Source: an uncultured Thalassotalea sp. (GTDB taxonomy: Bacteria; Pseudomonadota; Gammaproteobacteria; Enterobacterales; Alteromonadaceae). From it: a stretch of DNA of 64,000 nt. The notes under the pieces were generated by a model. The model was not told where the DNA came from. It saw nothing but the letters and a program-made list of their open reading frames with translations, and made no database searches. The stretch spans positions 1 through 64,000 of the forward strand of contig CANMZP010000010.1 in the NCBI GenBank assembly GCA_947502355.1. The letters are read 5' to 3'. The position numbers and the translations under genes are program-made. This document shows, piece by piece, positions 1 through 9,331 of this stretch (position 1 is its first letter; each line of letters starts with the position of its first letter).

Positions 1-217
1 CTTCGGCTTTAGGTGCTGCAACTACCGCTTCTTCGGCTTTAGGTGCTTCAACTACCGCTTCTTCGGCTTTAGGTGCTTCAACTACCGCTTCTTCGGCTTT
101 AGGTGCTGCAACTACCGCTTCTTCGGCTTTAGGTGCTTCAACTACCGCTTCTTCCGCTTTAGGCGCTTCTTCGGCTTTAGGTGCTTCAACTATGGCTTCT
201 TCGGCTTTAGGTGCTTT
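1..217 (-). repeat. 30-bp tandem repeats inside rne tail
   Basis: Five near-identical 30-bp units (1-150), an 18-bp partial unit (151-168), another full unit (169-198) and a partial one (199-216) lie in frame in rne. Each unit encodes [10 protein letters not shown] on the minus strand. Units differ by single bases (Gln/Ala-type changes such as gctgca versus gcttca). The array continues past the left edge, so its total copy number cannot be read here. Confidence 0.95.
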
Positions 218-2803
218 TTCAGCTTTTGGCTTTCTCGGCGATCTTTTCGCTTTCGGTTTTTTAACCGGTTGTTCTTCTTGCAAATCTAACGTTTGTTGCT
301 GCTCGTTTACCGATACTTCTGCTGTTTCTTCAACATCCGTTTCTGCTTGAGCGGCTTGTTCAGATTTTGTCACTTCGACCTTGGCAGCTGTTTTTGCGTC
401 TGGCTCAGGTAAGTCTAACGACGGTTGAACCTCTGCCTCATTTTCTTGGGCAGCACTAGGGTAACGAGCTACAATTGGATCTTCATTGCCTTGTTGCAGT
501 TGTTCTGTTTCGCCAGTTGCCTCTTGAGGTTTATTACGACGACGTTGACCATGTGAACGTAAGTGGCGAGGAGAACGTCGATTTCTTGAACGACCTTCTT
601 TTGCTTCTTCATTTACTTGGTTAGTAACAACAGGAGTTTGCTCTGTTGTTGCCGCTGTCTCTGCTTCGGCTTGATTAGCTTGCTTTGGCTCTTGCGCTTT
701 TGGCGCTTGAGGTTTTTGCTGCTTAGGCTTTTGTTGAACTTGTTTGTCGTCTGCCTGTTCGTTCGTTATGCGCACTTTTTTGCGTACATTACGACGTTGA
801 CGACGCTCTGCAACTTTTTCCTCTTTTGGTTTTTCAGCTTGTTTGTCCGCTGGACGTGGTTGCTGTTTTTTAGGCTGTTGCTGTTTCTTAGGCTGTTGCT
901 TTTGACCGCGGTTATCGTTTTGACGCTCATTACGATCTGTGCGTTCAGCTCTTTCACCTGAGCGATCTTTATTACGGTCTTGTTGACCTTTACGACGCTG
1001 CTGGTTACGAGGTTTGCGATTACGGCGATCTTGACTATCATTGCGTTGGTTGCGATCTTGCTTGTTGGTTTTCTTCTGTGGTGCTTTTTGCTCAGTGGCA
1101 AATAACGACTTGAAGAAAGCTACGATGCCAGCAAATACACCCGCAGAAGGGGCTGGAGCTTCAACTTTTGGTGCTTTAGCTTCTTTAACCGGTGCAGGTT
1201 TAGGCGCAGACATGCCCTGTAAAACAGGTTCATCACGCTTTTTAACCGCTTCTTTATGGAACTTCGGCATTACTGCTTCTTCAGGAGCCGCACTGGTTAG
1301 TGTCATTTCGTAGCTGGCTTCAGCCGTGCTTTCATCGTCACGAACACGCAGTACTTCGTATTGCGGGGTATCCATGTCTTGGTTCGCTAAAATTAATACT
1401 TTAACGTCATGACTTTTTTCGATATGGCCAACAGCATTACGCTTTTCATTAAGCAAGTACGTTGCAACGGGTACTGGAACCTGTGCGTGAACTTGACTAG
1501 TTTTGTCTTTAATGGCTTCTTCTTCCATTAAACGCAAAATTGATAACGCTAGTGATTCAACACCACGAACATGACCCGTACCACTACAGCGTGGACACAT
1601 GCTTTGACTGGTATCACCAATAGAAGGGCGAAGGCGTTGACGTGACATTTCAAGCAAGCCAAATCGCGAAATACGGCTTAACTGGATGCGGGCACGGTCT
1701 GGACGAACAGCATCGCGCATACGGTTTTCAACTTCGCGTTGATGACGTACCGGGGTCATATCGATAAAATCGATAACCACTAGGCCACCTAAATCGCGTA
1801 AACGTAATTGACGAGCAATTTCTTCGGCGGCTTCAAGATTGGTATTAAATGCCGTTTCTTCAATATCACTACCTTTGGTTGCACGGGCAGAGTTGATATC
1901 GATAGCAGTCATTGCTTCGGTAGGATCAATAACGATCGACCCACCCGATGGCAAGCGCACTTCACGTTGGAAAGCGGACTCAATTTGAGACTCGATTTGG
2001 TAGTGCGTAAACAGCGGTACTTCGCCTTTGTATAATTTCACTTTATTAGTAAAATCTGGACGAACTAACTGGATATGCTGTTTTACGTTGTCGTAAATTT
2101 TTTGTTTATCAATAACGATTTCGCCGATATCACGACGTAAATAATCACGAATAGCACGCAATATAACGTTACTTTCTTGGTGGATAAGGAACGGAGCAGG
2201 GCGTGATTTAGCCGCATCAGTAATCGCATTCCAGTGTTGTAGAAGAACGTTTAAATCCCACTCCAACTCTTCATAGGCTTTGCCAACACCGGCCGTGCGA
2301 ACGATTAAGCCCATGCCTTTAGGCAGGCTTAATTTGCTTAATGAATTTTTTAATTCGGTACGTTCATCACCTTCGATACGGCGTGAAATACCACCGGCTC
2401 TTGGGTTGTTCGGCATCAGTACAAGGTAGCTACCGGCCAAACTGATAAAAGTGGTTAACGCAGCGCCTTTTTGGCCACGCTCTTCTTTATCGATTTGAAC
2501 AATAACCTCTTGGCCTTCTTGTAAAACATCTTTGATGTTTGGACGACCTTGGAAGCTGTAACCTTGAGGGAAGTAGCTGCGGGCAATCTCTTTCATTGGC
2601 AAGAAGCCATGACGTTCTGCGCCGTAATCGACAAATGCCGCTTCTAGTGATGGTTCTACGCGAGTGATTTTACCTTTGTAGATATTGGATTTTTTTTGTT
2701 CGTGACCAGGGCTTTCGATGTCTAAATCGTATAGGCTTTGGCCGTCAACAAGTGCTACGCGGAATTCTTCCGATTGAGTAGCATTGATTAACATGCGTTT
2801 CAT
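1..2803 (-). CDS. rne: Ribonuclease E, C-terminus cut by window edge
   Basis: Endoribonuclease and scaffold of the RNA degradosome; it processes rRNA/tRNA and starts mRNA decay at the inner membrane. The minus-strand reading starts [10 protein letters not shown] and closely follows E. coli Rne: S1 domain, then the DNase I-like catalytic part with AIDINSARA and [11 protein letters not shown] (the Mg-binding Asp residues), then the zinc-link CPRCSGTG near residue 405. A short amphipathic stretch, [14 protein letters not shown], sits after the catalytic half where E. coli has its membrane-targeting helix. The rest is Arg/Gln/Glu-rich disordered scaffold ending in 10-residue repeats at the window edge. 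The start at 2803 matches the family N-terminus. The stop lies outside the window. It is divergent from rluC, as in E. coli. Confidence 0.97.
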   Translation of the reverse strand, partial: MKRMLINATQSEEFRVALVDGQSLYDLDIESPGHEQKKSNIYKGKITRVEPSLEAAFVDYGAERHGFLPMKEIARSYFPQGYSFQGRPNIKDVLQEGQEVIVQIDKEERGQKGAALTTFISLAGSYLVLMPNNPRAGGISRRIEGDERTELKNSLSKLSLPKGMGLIVRTAGVGKAYEELEWDLNVLLQHWNAITDAAKSRPAPFLIHQESNVILRAIRDYLRRDIGEIVIDKQKIYDNVKQHIQLVRPDFTNKVKLYKGEVPLFTHYQIESQIESAFQREVRLPSGGSIVIDPTEAMTAIDINSARATKGSDIEETAFNTNLEAAEEIARQLRLRDLGGLVVIDFIDMTPVRHQREVENRMRDAVRPDRARIQLSRISRFGLLEMSRQRLRPSIGDTSQSMCPRCSGTGHVRGVESLALSILRLMEEEAIKDKTSQVHAQVPVPVATYLLNEKRNAVGHIEKSHDVKVLILANQDMDTPQYEVLRVRDDESTAEASYEMTLTSAAPEEAVMPKFHKEAVKKRDEPVLQGMSAPKPAPVKEAKAPKVEAPAPSAGVFAGIVAFFKSLFATEQKAPQKKTNKQDRNQRNDSQDRRNRKPRNQQRRKGQQDRNKDRSGERAERTDRNERQNDNRGQKQQPKKQQQPKKQQPRPADKQAEKPKEEKVAERRQRRNVRKKVRITNEQADDKQVQQKPKQQKPQAPKAQEPKQANQAEAETAATTEQTPVVTNQVNEEAKEGRSRNRRSPRHLRSHGQRRRNKPQEATGETEQLQQGNEDPIVARYPSAAQENEAEVQPSLDLPEPDAKTAAKVEVTKSEQAAQAETDVEETAEVSVNEQQQTLDLQEEQPVKKPKAKRSPRKPKAEKAPKAEEAIVEAPKAEEAPKAEEAVVEAPKAEEAVVAAPKAEEAVVEAPKAEEAVVEAPKAEEAVVAAPKAE

Positions 2804-3416
2804 AATAGTGTGTGACTCTTTTTATTCGCCACAGCCCATTACTGAGTGGTAAAGCAATCTTTACGTGACATTTTTTCATGCACGTACAGGGTTGGCAGCC
2901 TCACGGATGTCAACACCCTAACTATCTGGGTCTGTTTTTATCTGATTGTTTTCAATAGGTTAAAGCAATGCGTTAAGCTTTGTTTAAAAGAGATTGTTTT
3001 TAATTTAAAACATGACGTTTGAGTTAAACGTTATACGTCGTGTCTTTAAACTTATTATCTTGCTTTAACTTTGTTTATTTTTTCACTCAGCTTTGTGCTG
3101 CGCTTTTCATAAATATGCTCTTTATTGCTGGACTTTTTGTTTATGCTTTCAACCTTGGCATGTTACTTGAGCTAGGCGAGCAATAGGCAATGCAACCAGG
3201 ATATCACGCTAATGTTTAGCTTTAAAATCGTATCAGGGTGTTGCCGCAAAAAGCCTCTTATGTTTCTTTAAGAGCTTCGTTTTTTTAGGTTATTGGAAAT
3301 TACATCAATAACTCGCCGCATTATCTCACTAATTTGCCCGTCTAAGCAATCAAATATGTCAGTTTTCTTAATGATTTTTAACATTTAGTGGCGGATATTA
3401 TGCTAAACTCGCGTTT
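2804..3416. other. rne-rluC divergent intergenic region (613 bp)
   Basis: No gene is visible. The minus strand next to rne should hold the rne 5' leader, which in E. coli mediates RNase E autoregulation. Here it is U/A-rich, with a small hairpin (GTAAAG at 2849-2854 pairing CTTTAC at 2859-2864). A larger bidirectional hairpin lies at 3251-3286. The rluC-proximal end has a -10-like TATTATGCTAAACT (3396-3409). The E. coli leader structure hp2 could not be recognised by eye. Confidence 0.6.
3251..3286 (+). terminator. Terminator-like hairpin in rne-rluC spacer
   Basis: AAGCcTCTTA (3251-3260, one bulged C) pairs with TAAGAGCTT (3269-3277) and is followed by a run of seven T (3280-3286). On the other strand the hairpin is followed by five T. 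No complete gene ends here on either strand, so it could attenuate leader transcription or end a small RNA. This is a visual fold only. Confidence 0.5.
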
Positions 3417-4448
3417 ATGAAAGATAAAAGCCCCAAATCTCATTTGCAACCTCAAAAAAATACCAGTGTGAACAATATGGCCGATGCCAATCAAGAACAA
3501 GACAGACCAAAAGTAAGATTTATTACCATCGATGAAGAAACCGATGGTCAGCGCGTTGATAACTTTTTGCTAAAAACCCTTAAAGGGGTACCAAAAAGCA
3601 TGATTTATCGTTTGCTGCGTAAAGGTGAAATTCGTGCCAATAAAAAGCGCATTAAGCCGGAATACAAATTAAAAACTGACGATGTGCTGCGCATTGCACC
3701 GATTCGTGTATCGCAAGAAACCAATACGGTCTCAACCAAATTGAATGTTGTTTCTTCACTAGAAAAGCAAATTTTGTTTGAAGACGATTGCCTTATCGTT
3801 ATAAACAAGCCCACCGGTATGGCCGTGCATGGTGGCAGTGGTTTAAGCTTTGGTTTAATTGAAGCGTTAAGAGCGTTAAGACCGCAAGCTAAAATGCTGG
3901 AGTTAGTGCACCGTTTAGACCGTGATACATCCGGTTGTTTAATGGTGGCAAAAAAACGCTCTACATTAAGAGCGTTACATGAGCAGCTTAGAAACAAAAA
4001 GGTACAAAAGTTTTACCATGCTTTGGTAAAAGGTCATTGGCCAAACAAATTGACCCGCGTGACAGAAGGTTTACGTAAAAACGAACTTAAGTCGGGTGAA
4101 AGGGTCGTGCTAGTTGATAATGTTGGTGGTAAAGAGTCTGAAACTCGATTTAAAGTAATGCAACATTTTGAAGGATGTACTTTAGTTAGGGCATTCCCAG
4201 TGACCGGTCGTACGCACCAAATTCGTGTGCATTGTCAGGTTACAGGTCATCCAATTGCCTGTGATGATAAGTACGGTGCTGAAGATTTTACCGAAATGAT
4301 GAACGGTCATGGATTAAAACGTTTGTTCTTACATGCAGCAAGTCTTGAGTTTACTCACCCGAAAACCGAAGAACGCGTTCGTTTTGATGCGCCACTAGAT
4401 AATGCACTTGCCACTTCGCTTAAAAAGCTAACCAAGAAAACGTATTAG
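3417..4448 (+). CDS. rluC: 23S rRNA pseudouridine synthase RluC
   Basis: Converts U955, U2504 and U2580 of 23S rRNA to pseudouridine (family knowledge). An S4 RNA-binding domain (about residues 35-95, RVDNFLLKTL...RKGEIRANKKRIKP) is followed by the RluA-type catalytic domain with the catalytic-Asp motif HRLDRDTSGCL and the C-terminal GRTHQIRVH motif. At 343 aa it is longer than E. coli RluC at the N-terminus. A second in-frame ATG at 3477 (MADANQEQD) gives 323 aa, nearer the family length. Neither ATG has a strong Shine-Dalgarno. A -10-like element at 3396-3409 would put the transcript start only a few bases before 3417, which favours 3477 or a nearly leaderless message. Confidence 0.95.
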   Translation: MKDKSPKSHLQPQKNTSVNNMADANQEQDRPKVRFITIDEETDGQRVDNFLLKTLKGVPKSMIYRLLRKGEIRANKKRIKPEYKLKTDDVLRIAPIRVSQETNTVSTKLNVVSSLEKQILFEDDCLIVINKPTGMAVHGGSGLSFGLIEALRALRPQAKMLELVHRLDRDTSGCLMVAKKRSTLRALHEQLRNKKVQKFYHALVKGHWPNKLTRVTEGLRKNELKSGERVVLVDNVGGKESETRFKVMQHFEGCTLVRAFPVTGRTHQIRVHCQVTGHPIACDDKYGAEDFTEMMNGHGLKRLFLHAASLEFTHPKTEERVRFDAPLDNALATSLKKLTKKTY

Positions 4449-4473
4449 CGTTATCGATTTGTGCTCGTTGTGA

Positions 4474-4670
4474 GTTCAGGAGGTCCTGAGCTCGCTGCGC
4501 TCCTCAGAATGACGTGCAGGGACGCACTAATGCCGTGGTGCCAAGGATGGCAAAGAACGGCGACGGTGTATATTTATCACTTACACCGTCATTGCGGCGT
4601 ACGACTACATGGATGTAGAAGTTAGAGTAACGCAGGATGTCAAAACCGAGGCCGCAATCGCCATAATTGA
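4474..4670. repeat. Palindrome-rich, REP-like intergenic element
   Basis: The space between the convergent rluC and yceF ends is filled with nested inverted repeats. GAGCTCGCTGCGCTC-type sequence lies near 4489-4503, GTGC/GCAC at 4514-4527, and GCCGT/ACGGC at 4532-4561. GACGGTGTA/TACACCGTC lies at 4562-4590, CTACAT/ATGTAG at 4605-4618 and ATTGCGGC/GCCGCAAT at 4591-4658. There is no ORF. Its base composition is GC-richer than the flanks. It resembles dispersed non-coding repeat families of Alteromonadales from memory; that identity is inference and only one copy lies in this window. Confidence 0.6.
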
Positions 4671-4687
4671 CAGCGTGCAGTTATTCA

Positions 4688-5278
4688 TTACGCCTGCAGT
4701 TGTAAAATATCTACGCCTTCATTTTTAAGCAATTCATGCAAACGAATCAATGGCAAACCAATTAACGTATTGGGATCGTCGCCTTTCAGGCTTTCAAATA
4801 AGCAAATCCCCAAACCTTCACTCTTAAAGCTGCCAGCACAGTTATAAGGCGTTTCTGCTTTTAAGTAGTTACTGATCTCAGAGATAGTCAATTGTCTGAA
4901 ATTTACATAAAAGGGTTCGACAATAATTTGCTCTTTTCCTGTTTTAGAATTAAGTAAGCAAAGACTGGTTAAAAAAGTAACTGTTTTGCCACTAAAAGAG
5001 GTGAGCTGTTTTACGGCGTTTTCAAAGTTTCCAGGTTTACCTAAAATAGTACCGTCACAAACCGCTACCTGATCTGAACCTATAATAAGGTGGTCGGGGA
5101 AGTCTGCCGCTACGGCTTGAGCTTTCTCTCCCGCTAAACGGGCCACTAGAGCTTCAGGCGTTTCATTTTCAAGTGGACTTTCATCGATATCAGGTTTGGC
5201 ACAGTCAAATGGGATATTAAATTTTTCTAAAATGGCACGTCTAAATACGGACGTAGAGCCGAGTACGAGTTTAGGCAT
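4688..5278 (-). CDS. yceF: Maf-family nucleotide pyrophosphatase YceF
   Basis: Maf/HAM1-like house-cleaning enzyme hydrolysing non-canonical nucleoside triphosphates; the YceF subgroup prefers m7GTP (family knowledge). The N-terminus [14 protein letters not shown] is the nucleotide-binding S-x-x-R motif. [15 protein letters not shown] and GKPGNFENA are the further conserved blocks, and the length (196 aa) is normal. The start is ATG at 5278 with GGAAA upstream. It stands divergent to yceD and convergent with rluC, the same arrangement as in E. coli. Confidence 0.93.
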   Translation of the reverse strand: MPKLVLGSTSVFRRAILEKFNIPFDCAKPDIDESPLENETPEALVARLAGEKAQAVAADFPDHLIIGSDQVAVCDGTILGKPGNFENAVKQLTSFSGKTVTFLTSLCLLNSKTGKEQIIVEPFYVNFRQLTISEISNYLKAETPYNCAGSFKSEGLGICLFESLKGDDPNTLIGLPLIRLHELLKNEGVDILQLQA

Positions 5279-5658
5279 TGGTGATTTTCCATCTATATTC
5301 TTAATTTTTTGTAAGTCTATACTATATTAATTAGGATTACTCTGGAAACGAAGAGTTGCTTGGTTTTCGAATAGCAAAAAAGATAAAATCGACGGTGTTA
5401 TTTTCGTTTCGTTTAGGGTATGATCCTCGGCGTTTTACTTCTGCAGGCTATTGGCTAAGGTTTATATAATTATTGCTATTATATAACAGTGGTAAAAAGC
5501 TTGCTTGGAGGTTCAATCCCCCATAAGGTATACAAATAAAGAGAGTTGTATATAAATAAAGCATCTGTGTTAAAGTTTGTCTTTAAACCAACAAATGCTA
5601 ATATTATTATGAATTTTCTTTTGACAGTGAGGGCTTCAGCCTTTATTATGCGCGCCTT
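5279..5658. other. yceF-yceD divergent promoter region (380 bp)
   Basis: AT-rich spacer without a convincing gene. It has TATACAA/TTGTATA arms at 5529-5552 and two TTATATAA palindromes around 5462-5485. A consensus-quality promoter for yceD lies at its right end. A GGTTCAATCCC string near 5511-5521 resembles a tRNA T-loop but no cloverleaf can be built around it. Confidence 0.6.
5621..5649 (+). promoter_or_regulatory. sigma70 promoter of the yceD-rpmF-plsX-fab operon
   Basis: Perfect -35 TTGACA (5621-5626), 17-bp spacer, -10 TATTAT (5644-5649), then a GC-rich GCGCGCC discriminator. The expected start of transcription (about 5656) is only 2-4 bases before the yceD ATG at 5659, so the first cistron would be almost leaderless. 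Confidence 0.8.
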
Positions 5659-6171
5659 ATGAAGAATCTTAAGCTTCCAGTAACAATTGACCCGTATAAA
5701 AGCGCACAGCGTCGTCTTGTGTGTAACGGTTATTTTGACGCAGCTGGTTTAAAAAGATTGCTCGACGAGTCAGAAATGGCGAGTGAGCAAGTAAATGTTG
5801 TAGTGAAATTTGATGTAGATGAACAAGGCTTGGTGCTTATCACCGGTGAAGCATCGACCTCAGTATCATTAACATGTCAGCGCTGTAGTGAGCCGTACGA
5901 GCAAAAGTTAGACGTGAGTTTTTCTTTTAGCCCAGTACGCAATGAAGATGATGAAGAACGTCTACCTTCTAGCTATGACGCTGTCGAATTAGATGAAAAT
6001 GGTGAAGTAAATTTACGCGATTTAGTGGAAGATGAGCTTTTATTAGCGATTCCATTAATCCCGAAACATGAACTTAAAGAATGTTCAGGTAGTACTGAAA
6101 GTTCTTGGGGGAAGTTACCGGATACGCTTGAGAAACCGAATCCATTTGATGTATTGAAACAATTCAAGTAA
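5659..6171 (+). CDS. yceD: YceD/DUF177 family protein, 23S rRNA accumulation
   Basis: Small acidic protein linked to 23S rRNA accumulation in bacteria and plants (DUF177 family knowledge); its biochemical role is not settled. The N-terminus [15 protein letters not shown] and the Cys pair in [10 protein letters not shown] are typical, as are [21 protein letters not shown] and the C-terminal KPNPFDVL. 170 aa is normal length. It is first gene of the operon, 23 bp before rpmF. The start at 5659 aligns with the family N-terminus although the upstream promoter leaves room for essentially no ribosome binding site. Confidence 0.93.
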   Translation: MKNLKLPVTIDPYKSAQRRLVCNGYFDAAGLKRLLDESEMASEQVNVVVKFDVDEQGLVLITGEASTSVSLTCQRCSEPYEQKLDVSFSFSPVRNEDDEERLPSSYDAVELDENGEVNLRDLVEDELLLAIPLIPKHELKECSGSTESSWGKLPDTLEKPNPFDVLKQFK

Positions 6172-6194
6172 CTTGTGATTTTAGGAGTAAGGTA

Positions 6195-6365
6195 ATGGCC
6201 GTACAGAAAAGTAAAAAGTCTCGTTCAAGACGTGGCATGCGCCGTTCACACGATGCATTAACAGCAGAAAACTTATCAGTAGATAGCGTTTCTGGTGAAT
6301 CTCATCGTCGTCACCACGTAACAGCCGATGGCTTTTACAAAGGTGTCAAAGTTATCGCTAAATAA
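6195..6365 (+). CDS. rpmF: 50S ribosomal protein L32
   Basis: 56-residue basic ribosomal protein: [20 protein letters not shown] at the N-terminus, [17 protein letters not shown] in the second half, ending KVIAK. This is a clear match to proteobacterial L32 of the zinc-free type, since the C-terminal Cys residues of the zinc form are absent. An AGGAG-type Shine-Dalgarno (6183-6187) precedes the ATG. It lies between yceD and plsX, the conserved position. The ATG at 6195 and TAA at 6363-6365 were read directly. Confidence 0.97.
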   Translation: MAVQKSKKSRSRRGMRRSHDALTAENLSVDSVSGESHRRHHVTADGFYKGVKVIAK

Positions 6366-6376
6366 GCGAGTTAACT

Positions 6377-7405
6377 TTGGATAGTCTAACGGTTGCGTTA
6401 GATGTTATGGGGGGCGATTGTGGCCCCCTTGTAACAATTCCCTCTGCTATATTGGCAGTTCAAAGCTTGCCAAATCTTCACCTCATTCTTTGTGGTGACG
6501 AATCCCTTATTCAAAAATATTTAAACCAACATAACTCTCCCGAGCATCCTCGTATCCGTATCGTACATACCACAGAAGTGGTCGAAATGGATGAAAAACC
6601 CAGTATTGCCTTACGCCGTAAAAAAGATTCATCAATGCGCAAAGCATTAGACTTTGTTAGCTCAGGTGAAGCTCAGGCTTGTGTTAGTGCCGGGAACACC
6701 GGAGCCTTATTGGCCATTGCTCACTATGTTTTGAAAATGCTACCAGGCATTGAACGTCCCGCATTAATTACCCAAATACCCATCTCAGAAACCAATCGAA
6801 GTGCTTTTATGCTCGATTTAGGCGCCAATGTCTTTTGTGATTCGAACGTACTGTTCCAATTTGCCCTAATGGGGGCTGTGATGGCTGAAGAGGTTGATCA
6901 AATTGAATCTCCTCGGGTGGCGTTACTAAATATTGGCGAAGAGGAAATTAAAGGCAGCGACAACATAAAACAAACCTCTGCCATGCTGCGTGAAAACCCA
7001 GATATCAATTATGTGGGGTATATCGAAGGCGATGATATTTTCTCCGGTAAGGCTGATGTCATCGTGTGTGATGGTTTTGTTGGCAATGTCGCGTTAAAAA
7101 CTTGCGAGGGTGTTGCTAAATTAGTGATGAAAAAAGTGATGAAAATCATTAATGAAAGCAAATTTACTCGCATTTTGGGGGTTTTACTCAACCCAACATT
7201 AAAAAAGATCGTAAAAAGGCTGAACCCCGACCAGTATAACGGGGCAAGTTTGATAGGATTACGGGGCATTGTGGTTAAGAGCCATGGCAATGCAACCAAA
7301 TCTGCTTTTTACAACGCGATTTTAGAAGCCGCAAAAGAAGTAGAGCGGCAAGTTCCAGAGAAAATAAAAAACAAGTTGGAACTCTCTTTAGTTAAAAGGT
7401 CATAA
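6377..7405 (+). CDS. plsX: Phosphate acyltransferase PlsX
   Basis: Makes acyl-phosphate from acyl-ACP for phospholipid synthesis; peripheral membrane enzyme. VALDVMGGD at the N-terminus, VSAGNTGALLA, LDLGANV, LLNIGEEEIKG, VCDGFVGNVALK and LNPDQYNGASLIGLRGIVVKSHG are all PlsX signatures. 342 aa is normal. The start is TTG at 6377; no ATG occurs before the conserved MGGD, so a TTG start is needed. It lies 11 bp after rpmF. Confidence 0.96.
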   Translation: MDSLTVALDVMGGDCGPLVTIPSAILAVQSLPNLHLILCGDESLIQKYLNQHNSPEHPRIRIVHTTEVVEMDEKPSIALRRKKDSSMRKALDFVSSGEAQACVSAGNTGALLAIAHYVLKMLPGIERPALITQIPISETNRSAFMLDLGANVFCDSNVLFQFALMGAVMAEEVDQIESPRVALLNIGEEEIKGSDNIKQTSAMLRENPDINYVGYIEGDDIFSGKADVIVCDGFVGNVALKTCEGVAKLVMKKVMKIINESKFTRILGVLLNPTLKKIVKRLNPDQYNGASLIGLRGIVVKSHGNATKSAFYNAILEAAKEVERQVPEKIKNKLELSLVKRS

Positions 7406-7411
7406 ATTTAT

Positions 7412-8371
7412 ATGTATTCAAAAATTGTAGGAACAGGAAGTTATTTTCCTGATCAAGTACGAACTAATGCCGATTTAGAAGAAATACTTGATACATCCGA
7501 CGAATGGATTGTAGAGCGCACGGGCATTAAAGAACGCCGTATTGCTGCAGAACACGAAAACGTTGCTTATATGGGAGCCAAAGCGGCACAAAAAGCAATT
7601 GAAATGGCCGGTCTTAACAAAGAAGATATCGATATGATTGTTATGGGAACCACAAGTTCTCATGTTGATCTGCCTAGTGCGGCCTGTTACTTACAAAAGT
7701 ACCTTGGTGTACCAACCATTCCTGCCTTTGATGTGGCAGCTGCATGTTCTGGGTTTATTTACAGTTTAAGTGTTGCTGACCAATTTATTAAATCGGGCAT
7801 GGCAAAGCGCATATTGGTTGTTGGTGCGGATGCTTTGTCACACATGTGTGATCCGAGCGACCGTGGTACCTATATCTTATTTGGTGATGCTGCTGGTGCG
7901 GTTGTTATTGAAGCAAGCGAAGAGCAAGGTATTATTTCAACGCACCTTCACTCTGATGGTGACTACGGGGCATTGCTAGGTGCTAATTCACCAAAACGTG
8001 GTGATTTGCTTACCGAAGAAAAAGCCTACATTTATATGAAAGGTAATGAAGTCTTCAAGTTTGCTGTTACCCGTTTAAGTGAAATCGTAACGGAAACCCT
8101 TAAGCACAATAATATGGATAAATCACAAATTGACTGGTTAGTACCTCACCAAGCCAATTTACGTATTATAAAAGCTGCGGCGAAAAAATTATCACTACCA
8201 ATGGAGCAAGTGGTTGTGACATTGGATAAGCATGGTAATACCTCCGCTGCAACAATACCTACGGCGTTAGATGAAGCCGTTCGTGATGGCCGCATCAAGC
8301 GTGGTCAAACAATTTTAATGGAAGCCTTTGGTAGTGGATTTACCTGGGGCTCTGCACTCGTAAAGTTTTAA
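7412..8371 (+). CDS. fabH: 3-oxoacyl-ACP synthase III
   Basis: Condenses acetyl-CoA with malonyl-ACP to start type II fatty acid synthesis in the cytoplasm. The thiolase-fold enzyme shows the catalytic Cys in DVAAACSGF (near residue 112), the His of [10 protein letters not shown] and the Asn of [11 protein letters not shown], that is, the Cys-His-Asn triad. [11 protein letters not shown] and the C-terminal [12 protein letters not shown] are also standard. 319 aa is full length. It begins 6 bp after plsX, in the operon. Confidence 0.97.
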   Translation: MYSKIVGTGSYFPDQVRTNADLEEILDTSDEWIVERTGIKERRIAAEHENVAYMGAKAAQKAIEMAGLNKEDIDMIVMGTTSSHVDLPSAACYLQKYLGVPTIPAFDVAAACSGFIYSLSVADQFIKSGMAKRILVVGADALSHMCDPSDRGTYILFGDAAGAVVIEASEEQGIISTHLHSDGDYGALLGANSPKRGDLLTEEKAYIYMKGNEVFKFAVTRLSEIVTETLKHNNMDKSQIDWLVPHQANLRIIKAAAKKLSLPMEQVVVTLDKHGNTSAATIPTALDEAVRDGRIKRGQTILMEAFGSGFTWGSALVKF

Positions 8372-8387
8372 TCGTTAGGTAAATAGA

Positions 8388-9311
8388 ATGAACAATAATT
8401 TAGCCTTTGTTTTTCCAGGTCAAGGATCACAAGCGGTTGGTATGTTGGCTGATCTTGCAGACAATGAAGCGGTAACCAACACCTTTAAAGAAGCATCAGA
8501 TGCATTGGGTTACGATTTATGGGACCTGATCCAAAATGATAGCGAAGGAAAGTTAAATCAAACTAACTTTACTCAACCTGCTTTATTAACGGCCAGTGTT
8601 GCCATTTGGCGCGCATGGCATGCACAAGGTGGTAAAACACCTGCTGTTGTTGCGGGTCATTCATTAGGTGAGTACTCAGCATTAGTATGTGCCGGTGTGA
8701 TCAGTTTAAGCGAAGGCGTTAAACTGGTTGAAAAACGTGGTGTATACATGCAAGAAGCGGTACCAGCTGGTGTCGGTGCTATGTACGCTATTATTGGCCT
8801 CGCTGATGATAAAATCATTGCTGCCTGTGAGCAAGCCGCAGAAGGTGAAGTGGTTTCAGCCGTAAACTTTAACTCACCAGGTCAAGTCGTAATCGCAGGT
8901 AATAAAGCCGCGGTAGAACGCGCAGGTGCATTATGTAAAGAAGCGGGTGCAAAACGCGCATTGCCACTTCCGGTAAGTGTGCCATCGCATTGTGCTTTAA
9001 TGAAGTCTGCTGCCGATAAACTTGCCGCTGATCTAGAAAATATTGAATTTAACGCACCTCAAGTGCCTGTTATCAATAACGTAGATGTTGCTACCGTTAG
9101 CGATGCAAGCGACATAAAAGCGGCGTTGGTTCGTCAACTTTACAGCCCAGTTCGTTGGACTGAGACCGTTGAAAAAATGGCCGATATGTCGGTTGAATCA
9201 TTAGTTGAAGCAGGCCCAGGTAAAGTCCTACAAGGTTTGATTAAACGCATTAATAAACAACTTAACTGTGTATCTGTAAACTCTACGGACACACTTAACA
9301 CAGCATTATAA
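8388..9311 (+). CDS. fabD: Malonyl-CoA:ACP transacylase
   Basis: Transfers malonyl from CoA to ACP for chain elongation. FVFPGQGSQAVGM at the N-terminus, the nucleophile elbow GHSLGEYSAL (Ser near residue 92), VSVPSHCALM with the catalytic His, and VEAGPGKVLQGLIKR are all FabD motifs. 307 aa is normal. It lies 16 bp downstream of fabH and 20 bp upstream of fabG, co-transcribed. Confidence 0.97.
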   Translation: MNNNLAFVFPGQGSQAVGMLADLADNEAVTNTFKEASDALGYDLWDLIQNDSEGKLNQTNFTQPALLTASVAIWRAWHAQGGKTPAVVAGHSLGEYSALVCAGVISLSEGVKLVEKRGVYMQEAVPAGVGAMYAIIGLADDKIIAACEQAAEGEVVSAVNFNSPGQVVIAGNKAAVERAGALCKEAGAKRALPLPVSVPSHCALMKSAADKLAADLENIEFNAPQVPVINNVDVATVSDASDIKAALVRQLYSPVRWTETVEKMADMSVESLVEAGPGKVLQGLIKRINKQLNCVSVNSTDTLNTAL

Positions 9312-9331
9312 AGATAATTTTAGGGTAGAAA

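Noticed and set aside
617-1313. Leu/Phe-rich and other frames on the plus strand across rne
   Set aside because: Mirror images of the Arg/Gln/Lys-rich RNase E tail; no start signals.
5505-5530. tRNA T-loop-like string GGTTCAATCCC upstream of yceD
   Set aside because: The flanking bases do not form a T-stem and no acceptor, D or anticodon arms can be drawn around it.
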